From positions 1 to 64,000 of the forward strand of contig NZ_LLWC01000009.1 in assembly GCF_001561995.1 (NCBI RefSeq): DNA of 64,000 nucleotides, written 5' to 3'. The DNA comes from Polycladidibacter hongkongensis. GTDB lineage: Bacteria > Pseudomonadota > Alphaproteobacteria > Rhizobiales > Stappiaceae. The stretch's first letter is position 1. Every line of letters starts with the position of its first letter. Below are positions 38,603 through 50,147 of the stretch, one piece after another. The notes below the pieces were generated by a model. The model saw nothing but the letters and a program-made list of their open reading frames with translations, was not told the origin of the DNA and did not search any database. The position numbers and the translations under genes are program-made.

Positions 38603-38682
38603 CTCCCTTCGCTGGCATTATCCAGATCAGGTTTTACGAGTATAGTCTCAGCCACTCCCCATCAGGAGGGCACCCCGTGTCA
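38603..38682 (-). ncRNA. TPP riboswitch (THI element) aptamer
   Basis: Reading the minus strand, the conserved pieces occur in order: ACACGGGGTGCC, GTGGCTGAGA, ACCTGATCTGGATAATGCCA and GCGAAGGGAGC. This is the canonical thiamine pyrophosphate aptamer. It lies about 70 bases upstream of thiM. High TPP should turn off thiM and thiE. Confidence 0.96.
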
Positions 38683-38772
38683 CAAAAGCAGGCTAGGCGG
38701 CTTTATAAAAACGTGCAAGCGGTCTATCTCGGAAAGAATCCGCAACGCACATATATCGAGGGAGCGCTTATG

Positions 38773-39717
38773 CTACTTGCGTCGTTGCGCCTTGTCGTAG
38801 ACATCGAGAATCTGCGCGGCATTGACTTCGGTATAAATCTGCGTGGAAGAAAGACTGGCATGCCCAAGCAACTCCTGAATGGAGCGCAGATCTCCGCCGC
38901 CGACAAGCAAGTGCGTCGCAAAAGAATGACGCAGCGCATGCGGTGTCGCTGTATCAGGCAGCCCCAAAGCGCTGCGCAACTTTTGCATGGCAAGCTGGAT
39001 CAAACGTGGGTTTAGTTTGCCGCCGCGAACACCGCGAAATAGGGGGGCATTTGCCTCCAGATGGTGTGGGCATAGCAGAATGTAGTGGTCAACGGCCTCA
39101 CCAACCACGGGCAATAGTGGCACCACACGTTCCTTGTTGCCTTTTCCAAGGATGCGCATGGACTTTGCCGTCGGCAGCGGTGCCTGTTCCCGTGTGAGCG
39201 ATAGCGCTTCAGAAATGCGCAATCCGCAGCCATACAGCAGCGTAAACACTGCTGCGTTGCGCGCGCCGACCCACTCGCTATTCTCAAAGTTCAGGTCTTG
39301 ACTCACCACGGCCCGTGCTTCTTCGATGCCTAGCGGCTTTGGGAGGCTACGCGGCAGTCGCGGTGTCCGAACAGCAGAGGCACCTGCAGCATTTGCCAGC
39401 CCTTGCTGCTCGAGAAACGACAGAAAAGAACGCACACCAGCGAGGTTGCGCGCTAGCGAGCGTGTCTGCGTACCCGCTTGTCTACGCCTTGCGAGAAAGC
39501 CGCGAAAGTCTGCCGGCTTTAGTGTTTCCAAATCTATCAGGCGGACGGGCGCCGCCAAATGCTCGGCAAGAAAGCCGAGAAACTGCCGCGCATCGCGCTC
39601 ATAAGCGATCAATGTGCGATCTGAAAGCCTGCGCTCACTGCCCAAATGCGTAAGCCAATCATCCAGTGCAGCGCCAACATCAGGCCTATGGGTGATGAGA
39701 ACCGTAGATTCACTCAT
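38773..39717 (-). CDS. xerC: Tyrosine recombinase XerC
   Basis: A 314-residue tyrosine recombinase. The N-terminal SAM-like DNA-binding domain is about residues 15-110 (LSDRTLIAYERDARQFLGFL). The catalytic domain keeps all residues: Arg in YGCGLRISEAL, Lys in RILGKGNKERVVPL, HxxR in HALRHSFATHLL, His in LLGHASLSS, and Tyr in TQIYTEV. It resolves chromosome dimers at dif. I start at ATG 39717 (AGGGG upstream), which overlaps the marR stop by 8 bases. The context is chromosomal housekeeping and not a mobile element. Confidence 0.94.
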   Translation of the reverse strand: MSESTVLITHRPDVGAALDDWLTHLGSERRLSDRTLIAYERDARQFLGFLAEHLAAPVRLIDLETLKPADFRGFLARRRQAGTQTRSLARNLAGVRSFLSFLEQQGLANAAGASAVRTPRLPRSLPKPLGIEEARAVVSQDLNFENSEWVGARNAAVFTLLYGCGLRISEALSLTREQAPLPTAKSMRILGKGNKERVVPLLPVVGEAVDHYILLCPHHLEANAPLFRGVRGGKLNPRLIQLAMQKLRSALGLPDTATPHALRHSFATHLLVGGGDLRSIQELLGHASLSSTQIYTEVNAAQILDVYDKAQRRK

Positions 39718-40201
39718 TCCCCTGTGCCTCGACAAGCTTATGTAGCAAACCGGCCAGTTGCCTTTGCTCATCCTCGCTCAGTGCTGTTAGGGCTTGTTGT
39801 TCGTTCGCTAGGTGCAGATCAAACAAATGTTCTATCAAAGCAAGGCCTACATCAGTAAGCGCGACCAGTGTTCCACGACGATCTTCTGGATTAGGTTCGC
39901 GGCGCAGATACCCTGCTTTCTCAAGTCGGTCGAGCCGATTTGTCATTCCGCCCGAGGAAATCATAAGGGTATCGTAAAGCTGCGTTGGCGTTAGTGTGAA
40001 TGGCGCGCCAGCGCGGCGCAATGTTGCCAGCACATCAAATTCACCAGACTTCAGTTTATGCTGGGCAAACAACCTTTCAATTCTGCCACGGACGATGAGC
40101 GTAAATGCTTCACTCAGCAGGCCAATTGTCTCCATCGGCAGCAATTCTGCCTCTGGCTTTTCACGGGTCCATTGTTTGACTGCATTGCTTGCTCGGCTCA
40201 A
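39710..40201 (-). CDS. MarR-family transcriptional regulator
   Basis: A 163-residue winged-helix regulator. The DNA-binding region is about residues 60-115 (TPTQLYDTLMISSGGMTNRLDRLEKAGYLRRE) with the wing PEDRRGTLVALTDVG. It is divergent from an EamA-type exporter gene. The spacer contains two palindromes that flank and overlap a near-consensus promoter for that exporter, which suggests direct repression. It overlaps xerC at its 3' end by 8 bases. Confidence 0.93.
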   Translation of the reverse strand: MSRASNAVKQWTREKPEAELLPMETIGLLSEAFTLIVRGRIERLFAQHKLKSGEFDVLATLRRAGAPFTLTPTQLYDTLMISSGGMTNRLDRLEKAGYLRREPNPEDRRGTLVALTDVGLALIEHLFDLHLANEQQALTALSEDEQRQLAGLLHKLVEAQGNE

Positions 40202-40213
40202 GGTTCACCTATT

Positions 40214-40246
40214 TATCTTGACATTAAGATACTTGATATCTAGATA
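40214..40246 (+). promoter_or_regulatory. Exporter promoter with two overlapping MarR-type operators
   Basis: TTGACA (40218-40223) and TAGATA (40241-40246), spaced 17 bases, form a strong sigma70-type promoter for the EamA gene. TATCTT-6-AAGATA (40214-40231) covers the -35 box, and the perfect TATCTAGATA (40237-40246) covers the -10 box. Centres are 19 bp apart. A regulator bound at either would block RNA polymerase. Confidence 0.68.
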
Positions 40247-40278
40247 GTGCTCTCTGTGAAACATAACGAGATATCAGT

Positions 40279-41229
40279 ATGACCATAAATCAAAACTTGC
40301 ATGCAGCGGGAGAGCCAGCGCCTGCTTTTGCAAGAATAATTCCTTTCGTGCTGTTGCTTTTTGTCGGATCAATGATCGCACTAACTGTCATTCTTGGCAA
40401 AATGACAATTGCAAACGGCATTGATCCTCTCATCACACTCTTTCTGGCAATTACCAGCTCGGGTGCGTTTCTGCTTTTGTTATCGCGTTTGCAACAGGGA
40501 AAGTTACGCCCGGATCGGCGTTTTCTCGAGTATGGTTTCTGCGCAGGCGCATTGTTTGTCCTGCCAAATATGCTGAGCTTTCTTGCAGTCTCACACGTGG
40601 GCGTCGGTTATATTTCCTTCACGCTCGCCTTCCCAATTTTGCTGACCTATGTATTGGCGCTGCTGTTCAAGATCGAGCGTTTTTCTGCGCGCCGTGCCAG
40701 CGCGGTTACGCTGGGGCTAGTAGCAGGCACTATGTTGGTAGCATCAAAAGCAGCGCTCGTCCCACAAAATGCGCAGTGGGCTATAGTTGCTGCCATAGCA
40801 CCTATTCTGATTGCATTTGGAAATATTTATCGGAGTTTGCGCTGGCCGCAAGGTCGTAGCCCTATCTCGCTTGCTGGTGCTATGCTCTTCTTTGGAGGTG
40901 TGCTGATGGCACCACTTGCGCTTCTGCGCTTAGATGCCGGACAGCTCCAAGGCATTGCGACAAAACCAGTGTTGTTCTTGTTTGTGCTCCAGTTTGCAGC
41001 CTATAGCGCGCTCTACCTCGCTTACTTCGCGCTGCAAAAGCTCGCTGGTGCTGTGTATCTCAGCCAAATAGGCTCGGTTGCCGCGCTCGTTGGCACTGTC
41101 ATTGCAGTCGCCGCATTTGGAGAGGCCATGCCAGCGGCGTTTCCCTTTTCAGCTGCAATGGTGGTGATTGCTGTGGCTCTCTTCCAGTCGGCTGGGCAGC
41201 GCCAAGTCCCTAAAAACCCGGTGCGATAA
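40279..41229 (+). CDS. EamA/DMT-superfamily membrane transporter
   Basis: A 316-residue protein with ten predicted membrane helices in two EamA repeats (for example FVLLLFVGSMIALTVILGKM, YISFTLAFPILLTYVLALLF, VLFLFVLQFAAYSALYLAYF). Members of this family export metabolites or amino acids. It is divergent from a MarR gene, with a shared operator-promoter, so it is probably an inducible efflux gene. Its 3' end overlaps the convergent endonuclease gene by 20 bases. Confidence 0.9.
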   Translation: MTINQNLHAAGEPAPAFARIIPFVLLLFVGSMIALTVILGKMTIANGIDPLITLFLAITSSGAFLLLLSRLQQGKLRPDRRFLEYGFCAGALFVLPNMLSFLAVSHVGVGYISFTLAFPILLTYVLALLFKIERFSARRASAVTLGLVAGTMLVASKAALVPQNAQWAIVAAIAPILIAFGNIYRSLRWPQGRSPISLAGAMLFFGGVLMAPLALLRLDAGQLQGIATKPVLFLFVLQFAAYSALYLAYFALQKLAGAVYLSQIGSVAALVGTVIAVAAFGEAMPAAFPFSAAMVVIAVALFQSAGQRQVPKNPVR

Positions 41230-41971
41230 ACGGATTAATATTGCCCTGTAGCTCGAAGATTAAACGGTTTCGGCGCAGCTCTTCCGGCGAAACTGGATCG
41301 GCAGCAGACCAGCTTTCATAAAGAGCAGCTTCAGCATCTGTAAGCGCCAAACCATAAGTTGCGCGCATATAAAGGTAAGCCCTCGCCACCTCGCCGCGCA
41401 CCGCCGCGCGTGGCTCGGCTACATCTGTTGCAAAGTCGACCTCAAAATCACAGGCACCATAACTGCGCTGCTCACCGGCCACTTCGCCAAGTGGCCGGTT
41501 CGACCGATCGCCATTTAGTTCGCCCACGGCGGGAACCAGATTATGCATATCCGCTTCCATTCGCTGGAAGCTGGCATTTACTTTTGCGCAGCAACGACGC
41601 CCCTTGTAGCTACGGCCCGAGCGGCTGACACAGTCATCATGCCCCTCGCGCCAGCAGCTGAGCGGTTGGCCAAAGCGGGAAGCTGGCACAATGTGCTCCC
41701 ACTCTATGCGCTTGCCGCGTTTCTCATTCTTACGTGATTCATAGCCGCACTGCTGAGGTGCAACTTGCTTATCTGAGTCAAAAGCACAAGCACAGTAAAA
41801 GCTGTGGCGCACCGATGCATCGGCATAGACACGCTGTTCAAGTAAGCGCTTTGCACCACTGAAGCTGATCGACTTCTGTTGGGCATAACTGCCGGAGCTG
41901 CTGCCAACAATGGTCAAAGCGAAGAGATAGGCAAGAAGGCGGTAAATATGCTTCAAAACGTGGTCCAGCAT
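41210..41971 (-). CDS. endA: Secreted endonuclease I
   Basis: A 253-residue nuclease of the endonuclease I/Dns family. An N-terminal signal sequence (LLAYLFALTIVGSSSGSYA) directs it to the periplasm or outside. The catalytic core reads RIEWEHIVPASRFGQ with the metal-activating His, then CAKVNASFQRMEADMHNLVPAVGELNGDRSNRP with the conserved Asn. Several Cys suggest disulfides. It degrades DNA, probably for nutrient use or to limit uptake. It has no good ribosome site at ATG 41971; an in-frame TTG five codons later is possible. Confidence 0.9.
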   Translation of the reverse strand: MLDHVLKHIYRLLAYLFALTIVGSSSGSYAQQKSISFSGAKRLLEQRVYADASVRHSFYCACAFDSDKQVAPQQCGYESRKNEKRGKRIEWEHIVPASRFGQPLSCWREGHDDCVSRSGRSYKGRRCCAKVNASFQRMEADMHNLVPAVGELNGDRSNRPLGEVAGEQRSYGACDFEVDFATDVAEPRAAVRGEVARAYLYMRATYGLALTDAEAALYESWSAADPVSPEELRRNRLIFELQGNINPFIAPGF

Positions 41972-42314
41972 GTCATGGGTGTTTTTATCGTTGCCTCCGC
42001 GTTGTGACAGGCCGGCCTTGCGCCAAGCGCAAAGATCCCCACGACGCTGAGCGCACGGAAAACTGATTGGCAGATAACGCAGGAAACTAAAAGAAAATCT
42101 AACGCAAATTCAATATGTCGAATAAATGCGTCAACACATGTCCAGAGCGGGATCACAAATTATTGCTGCTTATCGAAAATAAACGCAATCCAGCCAAAAA
42201 CACGAATCTACAAAAGTTTGCGTCGATCTAAGGAAATATCTATAACTATTTGAAATTAATGATAAAAATGTGAATAAAGTTTCAGTGTGAGGGTGATGTT
42301 ATGAGCATTGCATC
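41972..42314. other. Spacer without visible gene
   Basis: The gap between endA and fsa holds no coding region I can support. It becomes AT-rich after 42080. It should contain the endA promoter. No repeats stand out. Confidence 0.5.
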
Positions 42315-42343
42315 AAAAAAGGCTGACAAAAGCCAGCCTTTTA
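42315..42343 (-). terminator. Rho-independent terminator of fsa
   Basis: On the minus strand AAGGCTG pairs with CAGCCTT (42334-42340 with 42319-42325), followed by six T (A-run 42315-42320 on the plus strand). It is 48 bases after the fsa stop. Confidence 0.88.
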
Positions 42344-42390
42344 GGAGTAAGTAGTTCGACGCTTAAAGCGCTGATTTCTATGTAAAGCGC

Positions 42391-43044
42391 CTAGACGATC
42401 TTTTGTCCAGTTGCAGCCCAATCTTGCATAAAGGCTTCAAGACCTTTGTCTGTCAGCGGGTGCTTCACCAGCCCCTTGAGAGTTGATGGCGGAATTGTTG
42501 CCACATCCGCGCCAACCAGCGCACAATCTTTTACGTGATTTGCGGTGCGGATCGACGCTGCGAGAATTTCGGTGCCAAAGCCATAATTATCAAAGATCTG
42601 ACGGATTTCAGCGATCAGGTCCATGCCTTCGATGTTGATGTCATCCAAGCGGCCGATGAATGGCGAGATGAAAGTTGCCCCGGCTTTTGCTGCCAACAGT
42701 GCCTGGTTTGCGGAGAAGCAAAGCGTCACGTTGGTCTGCACGCCTTTGTCAGCCAGCGCGCGGCAAGCTTTCAAGCCTTCAAACGTAAGTGGCAACTTGA
42801 TGCAGATATTATCGGCAATTTTAATCAGCTCGTCCGCTTCTTTCAGCATCCCTTCGTAGTCCATAGCTACGACTTCAGCGGACACAGGGCCATCCACAAG
42901 AGCGCAAATCTCTGCGATAACCTCTTTCATGTCACGGCCGGACTTTTTAATAAGGGATGGGTTGGTGGTCACCCCATCCAAAAGGCCGGTTGCTGCAAGC
43001 TCTTTGATCTCGGCGGTATCGGCGGTATCAACGAAGAATTTCAT
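42391..43044 (-). CDS. fsa: Fructose-6-phosphate aldolase/transaldolase-like
   Basis: A 217-residue TIM-barrel enzyme of the small transaldolase/FSA group. [29 protein letters not shown] and the Schiff-base Lys in [14 protein letters not shown] are characteristic, as is [19 protein letters not shown]. Members act as fructose-6-phosphate aldolase or transaldolase; sequence alone does not separate the two. AGGAG precedes the ATG. It is divergent from priA, a conserved Rhizobiales arrangement. Confidence 0.93.
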   Translation of the reverse strand: MKFFVDTADTAEIKELAATGLLDGVTTNPSLIKKSGRDMKEVIAEICALVDGPVSAEVVAMDYEGMLKEADELIKIADNICIKLPLTFEGLKACRALADKGVQTNVTLCFSANQALLAAKAGATFISPFIGRLDDINIEGMDLIAEIRQIFDNYGFGTEILAASIRTANHVKDCALVGADVATIPPSTLKGLVKHPLTDKGLEAFMQDWAATGQKIV

Positions 43045-43189
43045 CTTGTCGGCTCCTGTTTTTGCTGCCTACACTCTGGAATGGCGCTAGATTTTAGCAC
43101 CCAATTGGTTTTGTTGATCAATGTTTAGCTCAGTACCGCACAATGAGACAGCCCCAAACTGCGGTTGCGCACATAAGGAACACGTGTAG

Positions 43190-45409
43190 ATGGAGCAGGC
43201 AGACATCTTCGAGGTAGAAAACGGCGCAGGCGCGTCGCAACATCGGGCGCAAATTGTGCCGGTAATGGTGCCCGTTGCTGTCGACAAAACCTATTCCTAT
43301 AAGGTGCCTCAAGGCTTTCATCTTGAGCCCGGTACAGTTGTCAAAGTTCCACTAGGTGGACAGTTGGTTATTGGTGCCGTTTGGGAGGGCGAAGCAGATA
43401 CTTCGTTAGACCCGAAAAAACTACGCGAAATCATCCATGTTTATGACTGCCCGCCACTGAGTGAGAACATACGCCGTTTTGTTGATTGGGTTGCGGCATG
43501 GACCCTGAGCCCACCGGGTATGGTACTGCGCATGGTACTTAGGTCTGAAGAAGCTCTTGAGCCAGAAAGACCGGTTCCAGGCGTTCTTTGGGATGGCGAG
43601 AGCGAACCAGATCGTATCACTGCTGCGCGCAAAGCCGTTCTTGAAATCGCTGCGAACCGTATGGGGTGGACAAAGGCCGCGCTCGCAGAAGCCGCTGGCG
43701 TAAGCACCTCTGTTGTCGACGGTTTGCGCAAGCAAGGGGTGCTGCAGGACATTGAAATAGCAAGTAAGCCGCTGCCGGTGCCTGACCCAACGCGGCCGGG
43801 CAAACAGCTAACCGAGCAGCAGCGAGAGGTGTCCAGCATTCTTACACAGCAGATAGGTCAGGGGTTCACGGCCTTCTTGCTAGATGGTGTCACCGGATCT
43901 GGAAAAACCGAGGTGTACTTCGAGGCCATAGCTGAAGCGCTGCGGCAAGGGCAACAGGCCCTTATTCTCTTGCCGGAAATCGCGCTCACTGCCCAACTCT
44001 TGGAACGCTTCGAGGAGCGGTTCGGTACCAAGCCTGCAGAGTGGCACTCAAAAGTGCCAGGTCGTCGCCGAGCGCAGACATGGCGCGGCGTCGCAAGCAG
44101 CGAGGTAAAAGTTGTCATCGGAGCCCGTTCAGCTCTCTTCTTACCATTTAAACAGCTCGGCTTTATTGTGGTTGATGAAGAGCACGATGGCGCCTACAAG
44201 CAAGATGACCGCGTTCCCTATAATGCGCGTGACATGGCAGTTGTCCTTGGCCATATCAGTGCCTTTCCCGTTGTCCTTGCCAGCGCAACGCCGACAGTTG
44301 AATCGCGAATTAATGTCGAAATGGGTCGATATCGACTGCTGAGCCTGCCAGAGCGAGCGTCCGGAGCTGCCCTGCCAACTTTGACAAGCATTGATATGCG
44401 GGTCGATGGGCCAGAGCGCGGCAAGTGGATTGCACCGCAACTTATGACCCGCCTGCGGGAAACATTGGCAAATGGCGATCAGGCCCTGTTGTTCCTAAAC
44501 CGGCGTGGCTATGCCCCTTTAACACTCTGCCGAACATGTGGGCACCGCTTCCACTGCGAAAACTGCTCGGCATGGCTCGTAGAGCACCGCTTTAAAGGCA
44601 AATTGGTCTGTCATCACTGCGGCTATTCACAACCAACACCCCCGGCCTGCCCCGAGTGCGGGCGAGCAGACTCGCTTGTTGCCTGCGGTCCGGGTGTTGA
44701 GCGCGTGGCAGAAGAGGTTATAGATGCCTTTCCAGAGGCGCGGGTGCTCGTTCTATCGTCTGACATGGGCGGCGGAGCCGAGCGCATAGCCAAAGAAATG
44801 AAGCTGGTAGAAGATGGCGAGGTTGATATCGTTATTGGCACGCAACTAGTTGCCAAGGGGCACAACTTCCCTCAGCTGACACTTGTCGGCGTGATTGATG
44901 CGGATCTCGGCCTCGCCAATGGCGATCCGCGAGCTGCAGAGAAAACCTATCAGCTGATGGCGCAGGTTACTGGCCGTGCGGGGCGAATCCACGGCAAGGG
45001 TGTCGGTATTTTGCAAACCTATAATCCAGAACAGCCTGTCATACGTGCATTATTGAGCGGAAACCCAGAATCATTTTACGCCGTAGAAACTGAGTCGAGA
45101 AAAAATGCAGCATTACCGCCATTCGGACGCCTTGCAGCGCTTATTATTTCGGCAGAAGACAGGCTGTGGGCGGAAAAATATTCAAGAGTTCTTGCACAAT
45201 CTGCACCCGCTTGTGAGCAAGTTACAATTCTAGGCCCGGCAGAGGCCGCAATGGCACAAGTGCGTGGTCGCTTCCGTTTTAGATTGTTAGTAATGACCCG
45301 TAGAGCCTTTGATTTGCAAGGGTTTCTGCGTAGCTGGTTGCAATCTGCACCGCCACCAACTCGGGGCTTGCGCGTACAGGTAGATATCGATCCCCAGAGT
45401 TTCTTGTAG
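43190..45409 (+). CDS. priA: Primosomal protein N' (replication restart helicase)
   Basis: A 739-residue superfamily-2 helicase. The N-terminal 3'-DNA-binding domain is about residues 20-120. Walker A is LDGVTGSGKTEVYFEAI, Walker B is FIVVDEEHDGAYKQDD, and SATPTVES is motif III. The zinc-binding Cys cluster is CRTCGHRFHCENC...CHHCGYSQPTPPACPECG. The C-terminal helicase motifs include GTQLVAKGHNFPQLTLVGVID and QVTGRAGR. It reloads the replisome at stalled forks. It lies just upstream of the ATP synthase operon. Confidence 0.96.
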   Translation: MEQADIFEVENGAGASQHRAQIVPVMVPVAVDKTYSYKVPQGFHLEPGTVVKVPLGGQLVIGAVWEGEADTSLDPKKLREIIHVYDCPPLSENIRRFVDWVAAWTLSPPGMVLRMVLRSEEALEPERPVPGVLWDGESEPDRITAARKAVLEIAANRMGWTKAALAEAAGVSTSVVDGLRKQGVLQDIEIASKPLPVPDPTRPGKQLTEQQREVSSILTQQIGQGFTAFLLDGVTGSGKTEVYFEAIAEALRQGQQALILLPEIALTAQLLERFEERFGTKPAEWHSKVPGRRRAQTWRGVASSEVKVVIGARSALFLPFKQLGFIVVDEEHDGAYKQDDRVPYNARDMAVVLGHISAFPVVLASATPTVESRINVEMGRYRLLSLPERASGAALPTLTSIDMRVDGPERGKWIAPQLMTRLRETLANGDQALLFLNRRGYAPLTLCRTCGHRFHCENCSAWLVEHRFKGKLVCHHCGYSQPTPPACPECGRADSLVACGPGVERVAEEVIDAFPEARVLVLSSDMGGGAERIAKEMKLVEDGEVDIVIGTQLVAKGHNFPQLTLVGVIDADLGLANGDPRAAEKTYQLMAQVTGRAGRIHGKGVGILQTYNPEQPVIRALLSGNPESFYAVETESRKNAALPPFGRLAALIISAEDRLWAEKYSRVLAQSAPACEQVTILGPAEAAMAQVRGRFRFRLLVMTRRAFDLQGFLRSWLQSAPPPTRGLRVQVDIDPQSFL

Positions 45410-45622
45410 TCATTTGCTCTTATTTGACGGCTTAACTTGCATGAGGGCGTACTTAGTCCGTATTGCAAGCGTCTTATCGCTGTGCTATGCGGAGCGCGGC
45501 TTTATGGATACAGCTGTTCTGGCTGTGTCTTCCACATTGAATTAGACGCGACTTTTCAGGTCGTTGGGGGTGGGTCAATAGCTTGCCTTGAACACTTGAG
45601 TGCGCCGGAGAGCACGGATCCT

Positions 45623-46183
45623 GTGACTGACAACGTATCTCTCATTTCAGGCGTGGCCTTGCGCTATGCTTCTGCCCTTATCGACCTTGCTGAAGAGCAG
45701 GGCGCTTTGGCTGAAGTTGAGACTGGCCTTAATCAATTAGAAGCTCTTCTTAAGGAGAGTGAAGATCTAGACCGTCTCGTCAAGAGCCCCGTATTCAGCG
45801 CGGAAGTGCAAACAAAAGCCATTTCCGCAATAATGGACAAGGCCGGTATCACTGGCCTGACCGCAAATTTTGTAAAGCTTGTCGCCACTAACCGGCGGCT
45901 CTTTGCGATTGCAAGTATGATTGCCGGTTTCCGTGCGCAGCTCGCTGCGCGTCGCGGTGAAGTTACTGCTGAAGTAACCAGTGCGTCGGAACTATCCGGT
46001 GAGCATATTGCAGCCCTGAAAGAAGCATTGAACGCTTCAACAGGTAAGAACGTGAATATCGCAGCAAAAGTTGATCCATCCTTGATTGGTGGTCTGATCG
46101 TTAAGATCGGCTCCCGCATGGTGGACACATCGCTGCGCACGAAGCTTAACTCTCTTAAGTTCGCGATGAAAGAGGTCGGCTGA
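45623..46183 (+). CDS. atpH: ATP synthase F1 subunit delta
   Basis: A 186-residue peripheral-stalk subunit. The start is a GTG at 45623 (GGAGAG upstream), which gives the conserved [20 protein letters not shown] end; longer in-frame readings lack any family similarity. The C-terminal [20 protein letters not shown] is the delta signature. Its stop overlaps the atpA start (TGATG). It leads the F1 operon atpHAGDC, which is separate from the Fo genes as in other Rhizobiales. Confidence 0.95.
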   Translation: MTDNVSLISGVALRYASALIDLAEEQGALAEVETGLNQLEALLKESEDLDRLVKSPVFSAEVQTKAISAIMDKAGITGLTANFVKLVATNRRLFAIASMIAGFRAQLAARRGEVTAEVTSASELSGEHIAALKEALNASTGKNVNIAAKVDPSLIGGLIVKIGSRMVDTSLRTKLNSLKFAMKEVG

Positions 46184-47712
46184 TGGATATTCGGGCCGCG
46201 GAGATTTCCGCCATCCTCAAGGACCAGATCAAAGGCTTCGGCCAGGAGGCTTCTGTCTCCGAAGTTGGTCAGGTTCTTTCTGTAGGCGACGGCATTGCCC
46301 GCGTTTACGGTCTGGACAACGTCCAGGCGGGTGAAATGGTTGAGTTCCCTGGTGGCATCCAGGGGATGGCACTCAACCTTGAAAGTGACAACGTCGGTGT
46401 CGTTATTTTTGGTAGCGATAAAGGCATTGTTGAAGGTGACACAGTAAAGCGTACCGGCAACATCGTAGAGGTGCCAGTTGGTAAAGGCTTGCTCGGTCGT
46501 GTTGTAGACGCGCTCGGTAACCCAATCGACGGCAAAGGCCCGATTGAAGGTTCTGAAATGCGTCGCGTGGACGTGAAGGCTCCAGGCATTTTGCCTCGTA
46601 AGTCTGTTCATGAGCCTATGTCGACAGGCCTTAAGGCCATCGATGCGATGATCCCAATCGGCCGCGGTCAGCGCGAGCTGGTAATTGGTGACCGTCAGAC
46701 CGGTAAAACCGCGATCATCCTCGACACCTTCTTGAACCAGAAGCCGCTGCACGCTTCTAACAACGAGCAAGACAAGATCTATTGTATCTACGTTGCTGTT
46801 GGTCAGAAACGCTCTACAGTTGCTCAGTTCGTTAAGAAATTGGAAGACGCCGGCGCGTTGGAATACTCCATAGTTATCGCCGCAACAGCTTCTGACGCAG
46901 CACCTCTGCAGTACATTGCACCGTTCGTGGGTACCACCATGGGTGAGTTCTTCCGCGACAACGGCATGCATGCTGTGATCGGTTATGATGACCTGTCCAA
47001 ACAGGCCGTTTCTTACCGTCAGATGTCTCTGCTTCTTCGTCGCCCACCAGGGCGTGAAGCATACCCAGGTGACGTGTTCTATCTGCACTCTCGTCTGCTG
47101 GAACGTTCTGCTAAACTGAACGAAGACCACGGTTCCGGTTCTTTGACCGCGCTGCCAGTGATCGAAACCCAGGCAAACGACGTCTCCGCCTACATTCCAA
47201 CCAACGTGATCTCCATCACCGACGGTCAGATCTTCTTGGAAACAGACTTGTTCTTCCAAGGTATCCGCCCAGCTGTGAACGTAGGTCTGTCGGTTTCTCG
47301 CGTTGGTTCTTCCGCGCAGATCAAGGCGATGAAACAAGTAGCAGGCCCAATTAAGGGTGAACTTGCTCAGTACCGCGAAATGGCTGCGTTTGCTCAGTTC
47401 GGTTCCGATCTTGATGCGACCACTCAAAAACTGTTGAATCGTGGCTCCCGCTTGACAGAGTTGCTGAAGCAGCCTCAGTTCTCTCCTTTGAAAACTGAAG
47501 AGCAAGTTGTCGTTATCTTCGCAGGCGTTAACGGCTATCTGGACGACCGTCCAGTAGACCGCGTGCGTGAATTTGAAGATGGCCTGCTGCGCTTTGTGCG
47601 TAATGAACACGCCGATCTTCTCTCTGCTATCTGGGAGAAGAAAGCTCTGGACGCAGACCTGACAGAAAAGCTGAAAGCTGTTCTGGACGCATACGTCAAG
47701 ACCCTCGGTTAA
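46183..47712 (+). CDS. atpA: ATP synthase F1 subunit alpha
   Basis: A 509-residue non-catalytic nucleotide-binding subunit. The P-loop is [14 protein letters not shown] (about residues 170-183). The family signature is [18 protein letters not shown], followed by [18 protein letters not shown] with the arginine that reaches the catalytic site. The length is normal. It forms the alpha3beta3 head with atpD. Confidence 0.98.
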   Translation: MDIRAAEISAILKDQIKGFGQEASVSEVGQVLSVGDGIARVYGLDNVQAGEMVEFPGGIQGMALNLESDNVGVVIFGSDKGIVEGDTVKRTGNIVEVPVGKGLLGRVVDALGNPIDGKGPIEGSEMRRVDVKAPGILPRKSVHEPMSTGLKAIDAMIPIGRGQRELVIGDRQTGKTAIILDTFLNQKPLHASNNEQDKIYCIYVAVGQKRSTVAQFVKKLEDAGALEYSIVIAATASDAAPLQYIAPFVGTTMGEFFRDNGMHAVIGYDDLSKQAVSYRQMSLLLRRPPGREAYPGDVFYLHSRLLERSAKLNEDHGSGSLTALPVIETQANDVSAYIPTNVISITDGQIFLETDLFFQGIRPAVNVGLSVSRVGSSAQIKAMKQVAGPIKGELAQYREMAAFAQFGSDLDATTQKLLNRGSRLTELLKQPQFSPLKTEEQVVVIFAGVNGYLDDRPVDRVREFEDGLLRFVRNEHADLLSAIWEKKALDADLTEKLKAVLDAYVKTLG

Positions 47713-47743
47713 TCGAAGCAACGGATAAGGAACGGGGGCGCCC

Positions 47744-48631
47744 ATGGCGAGCCTTAAGGACCTAAAAAACCGCATCGCTTCGGTCAAAGCGACGCAGAAA
47801 ATCACCAAGGCCATGCAAATGGTGGCCGCGGCGAAACTGCGTCGTGCTCAGGAGGCCGCTGAAGCTTCCCGTCCCTATGCTCAGCGCATGGGGACGGTGC
47901 TTGGCAATCTGGCAGCCGGAGTACAAGGTCGAGATGATGCGCCGAAGCTGATGACGGGTACCGGCAAGGAGCAGGTGCACCTGCTCCTCGTTTGCACAGC
48001 AGAGCGTGGTCTCTGCGGTGGCTTCAACTCGTCAATTGTTAAACTAGCGCGTGAGCATGCCAACAAGCTGCTTGCTGAAGGCAAAGATGTAAAAATCATT
48101 ACTGTCGGCAAGAAAGGCTATGATGCTCTCAAGCGCGAGTTTGCACAGCACATTATTGAGAAAATCGAGCTGCGCGGTCTAAAGAACATTGAGTTCAAAG
48201 ACACAAAGGCAGTCGGCGAACTTGTCTTGAAAATGTTCGAAGACGAGAAGTTCGATGTCTGCACATTGTTCTATGCGCAGTTTAAATCAGTGATCAGTCA
48301 GATCCCTACCGCAAAGCAACTTGTTCCAGCGCACTTTGAGGCGCAAGAAGAAGTGGCTGAAGAGGGCGCTGATAACGCACTGTACGAATATGAGCCCGGC
48401 GAGCAGGAGATCCTCGAGACTCTGCTGCCACGCAATATCGCGGTTCAGATCTACAGCGCAATCCTTGAAAACGCTGCCTCTGAGCAGGGCGCGCGTATGT
48501 CCGCAATGGATAACGCGACCCGCAACGCAGGTGAGATGATCGATAAACTGACCCTGAGCTACAACCGCCAGCGTCAGGCCCAGATCACCAAGGAACTGAT
48601 CGAAATTATCTCGGGCGCTGAAGCGCTCTGA
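47744..48631 (+). CDS. atpG: ATP synthase F1 subunit gamma
   Basis: A 295-residue central-stalk subunit. The N-terminal coiled coil is [36 protein letters not shown]-like, and the C-terminal helix reads [19 protein letters not shown] and [20 protein letters not shown], the family signature. It turns inside the alpha3beta3 ring. It lies between atpA and atpD. Confidence 0.97.
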   Translation: MASLKDLKNRIASVKATQKITKAMQMVAAAKLRRAQEAAEASRPYAQRMGTVLGNLAAGVQGRDDAPKLMTGTGKEQVHLLLVCTAERGLCGGFNSSIVKLAREHANKLLAEGKDVKIITVGKKGYDALKREFAQHIIEKIELRGLKNIEFKDTKAVGELVLKMFEDEKFDVCTLFYAQFKSVISQIPTAKQLVPAHFEAQEEVAEEGADNALYEYEPGEQEILETLLPRNIAVQIYSAILENAASEQGARMSAMDNATRNAGEMIDKLTLSYNRQRQAQITKELIEIISGAEAL

Positions 48632-48654
48632 CCGATTTGAGACGAGGATGTTAA

Positions 48655-50082
<1,428 letters not shown>

Positions 50083-50147
50083 TCACCAATGCATCTCGGG
50101 CGTGGTGTTCTGCACCCGCCTGATTTGGCGCTAAGAGGATGAGTAAC

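Noticed and set aside
38773-39717. Integrase of a mobile element
   Set aside because: The tyrosine recombinase is XerC-like, in a conserved chromosomal context, with no attachment-site repeats or cargo genes.
45733-47814. A 693-codon open frame antisense to atpH-atpA-atpG
   Set aside because: It is a shadow of the strongly biased codons in the ATP synthase genes. It has no family motifs, and the plus-strand genes are certain.
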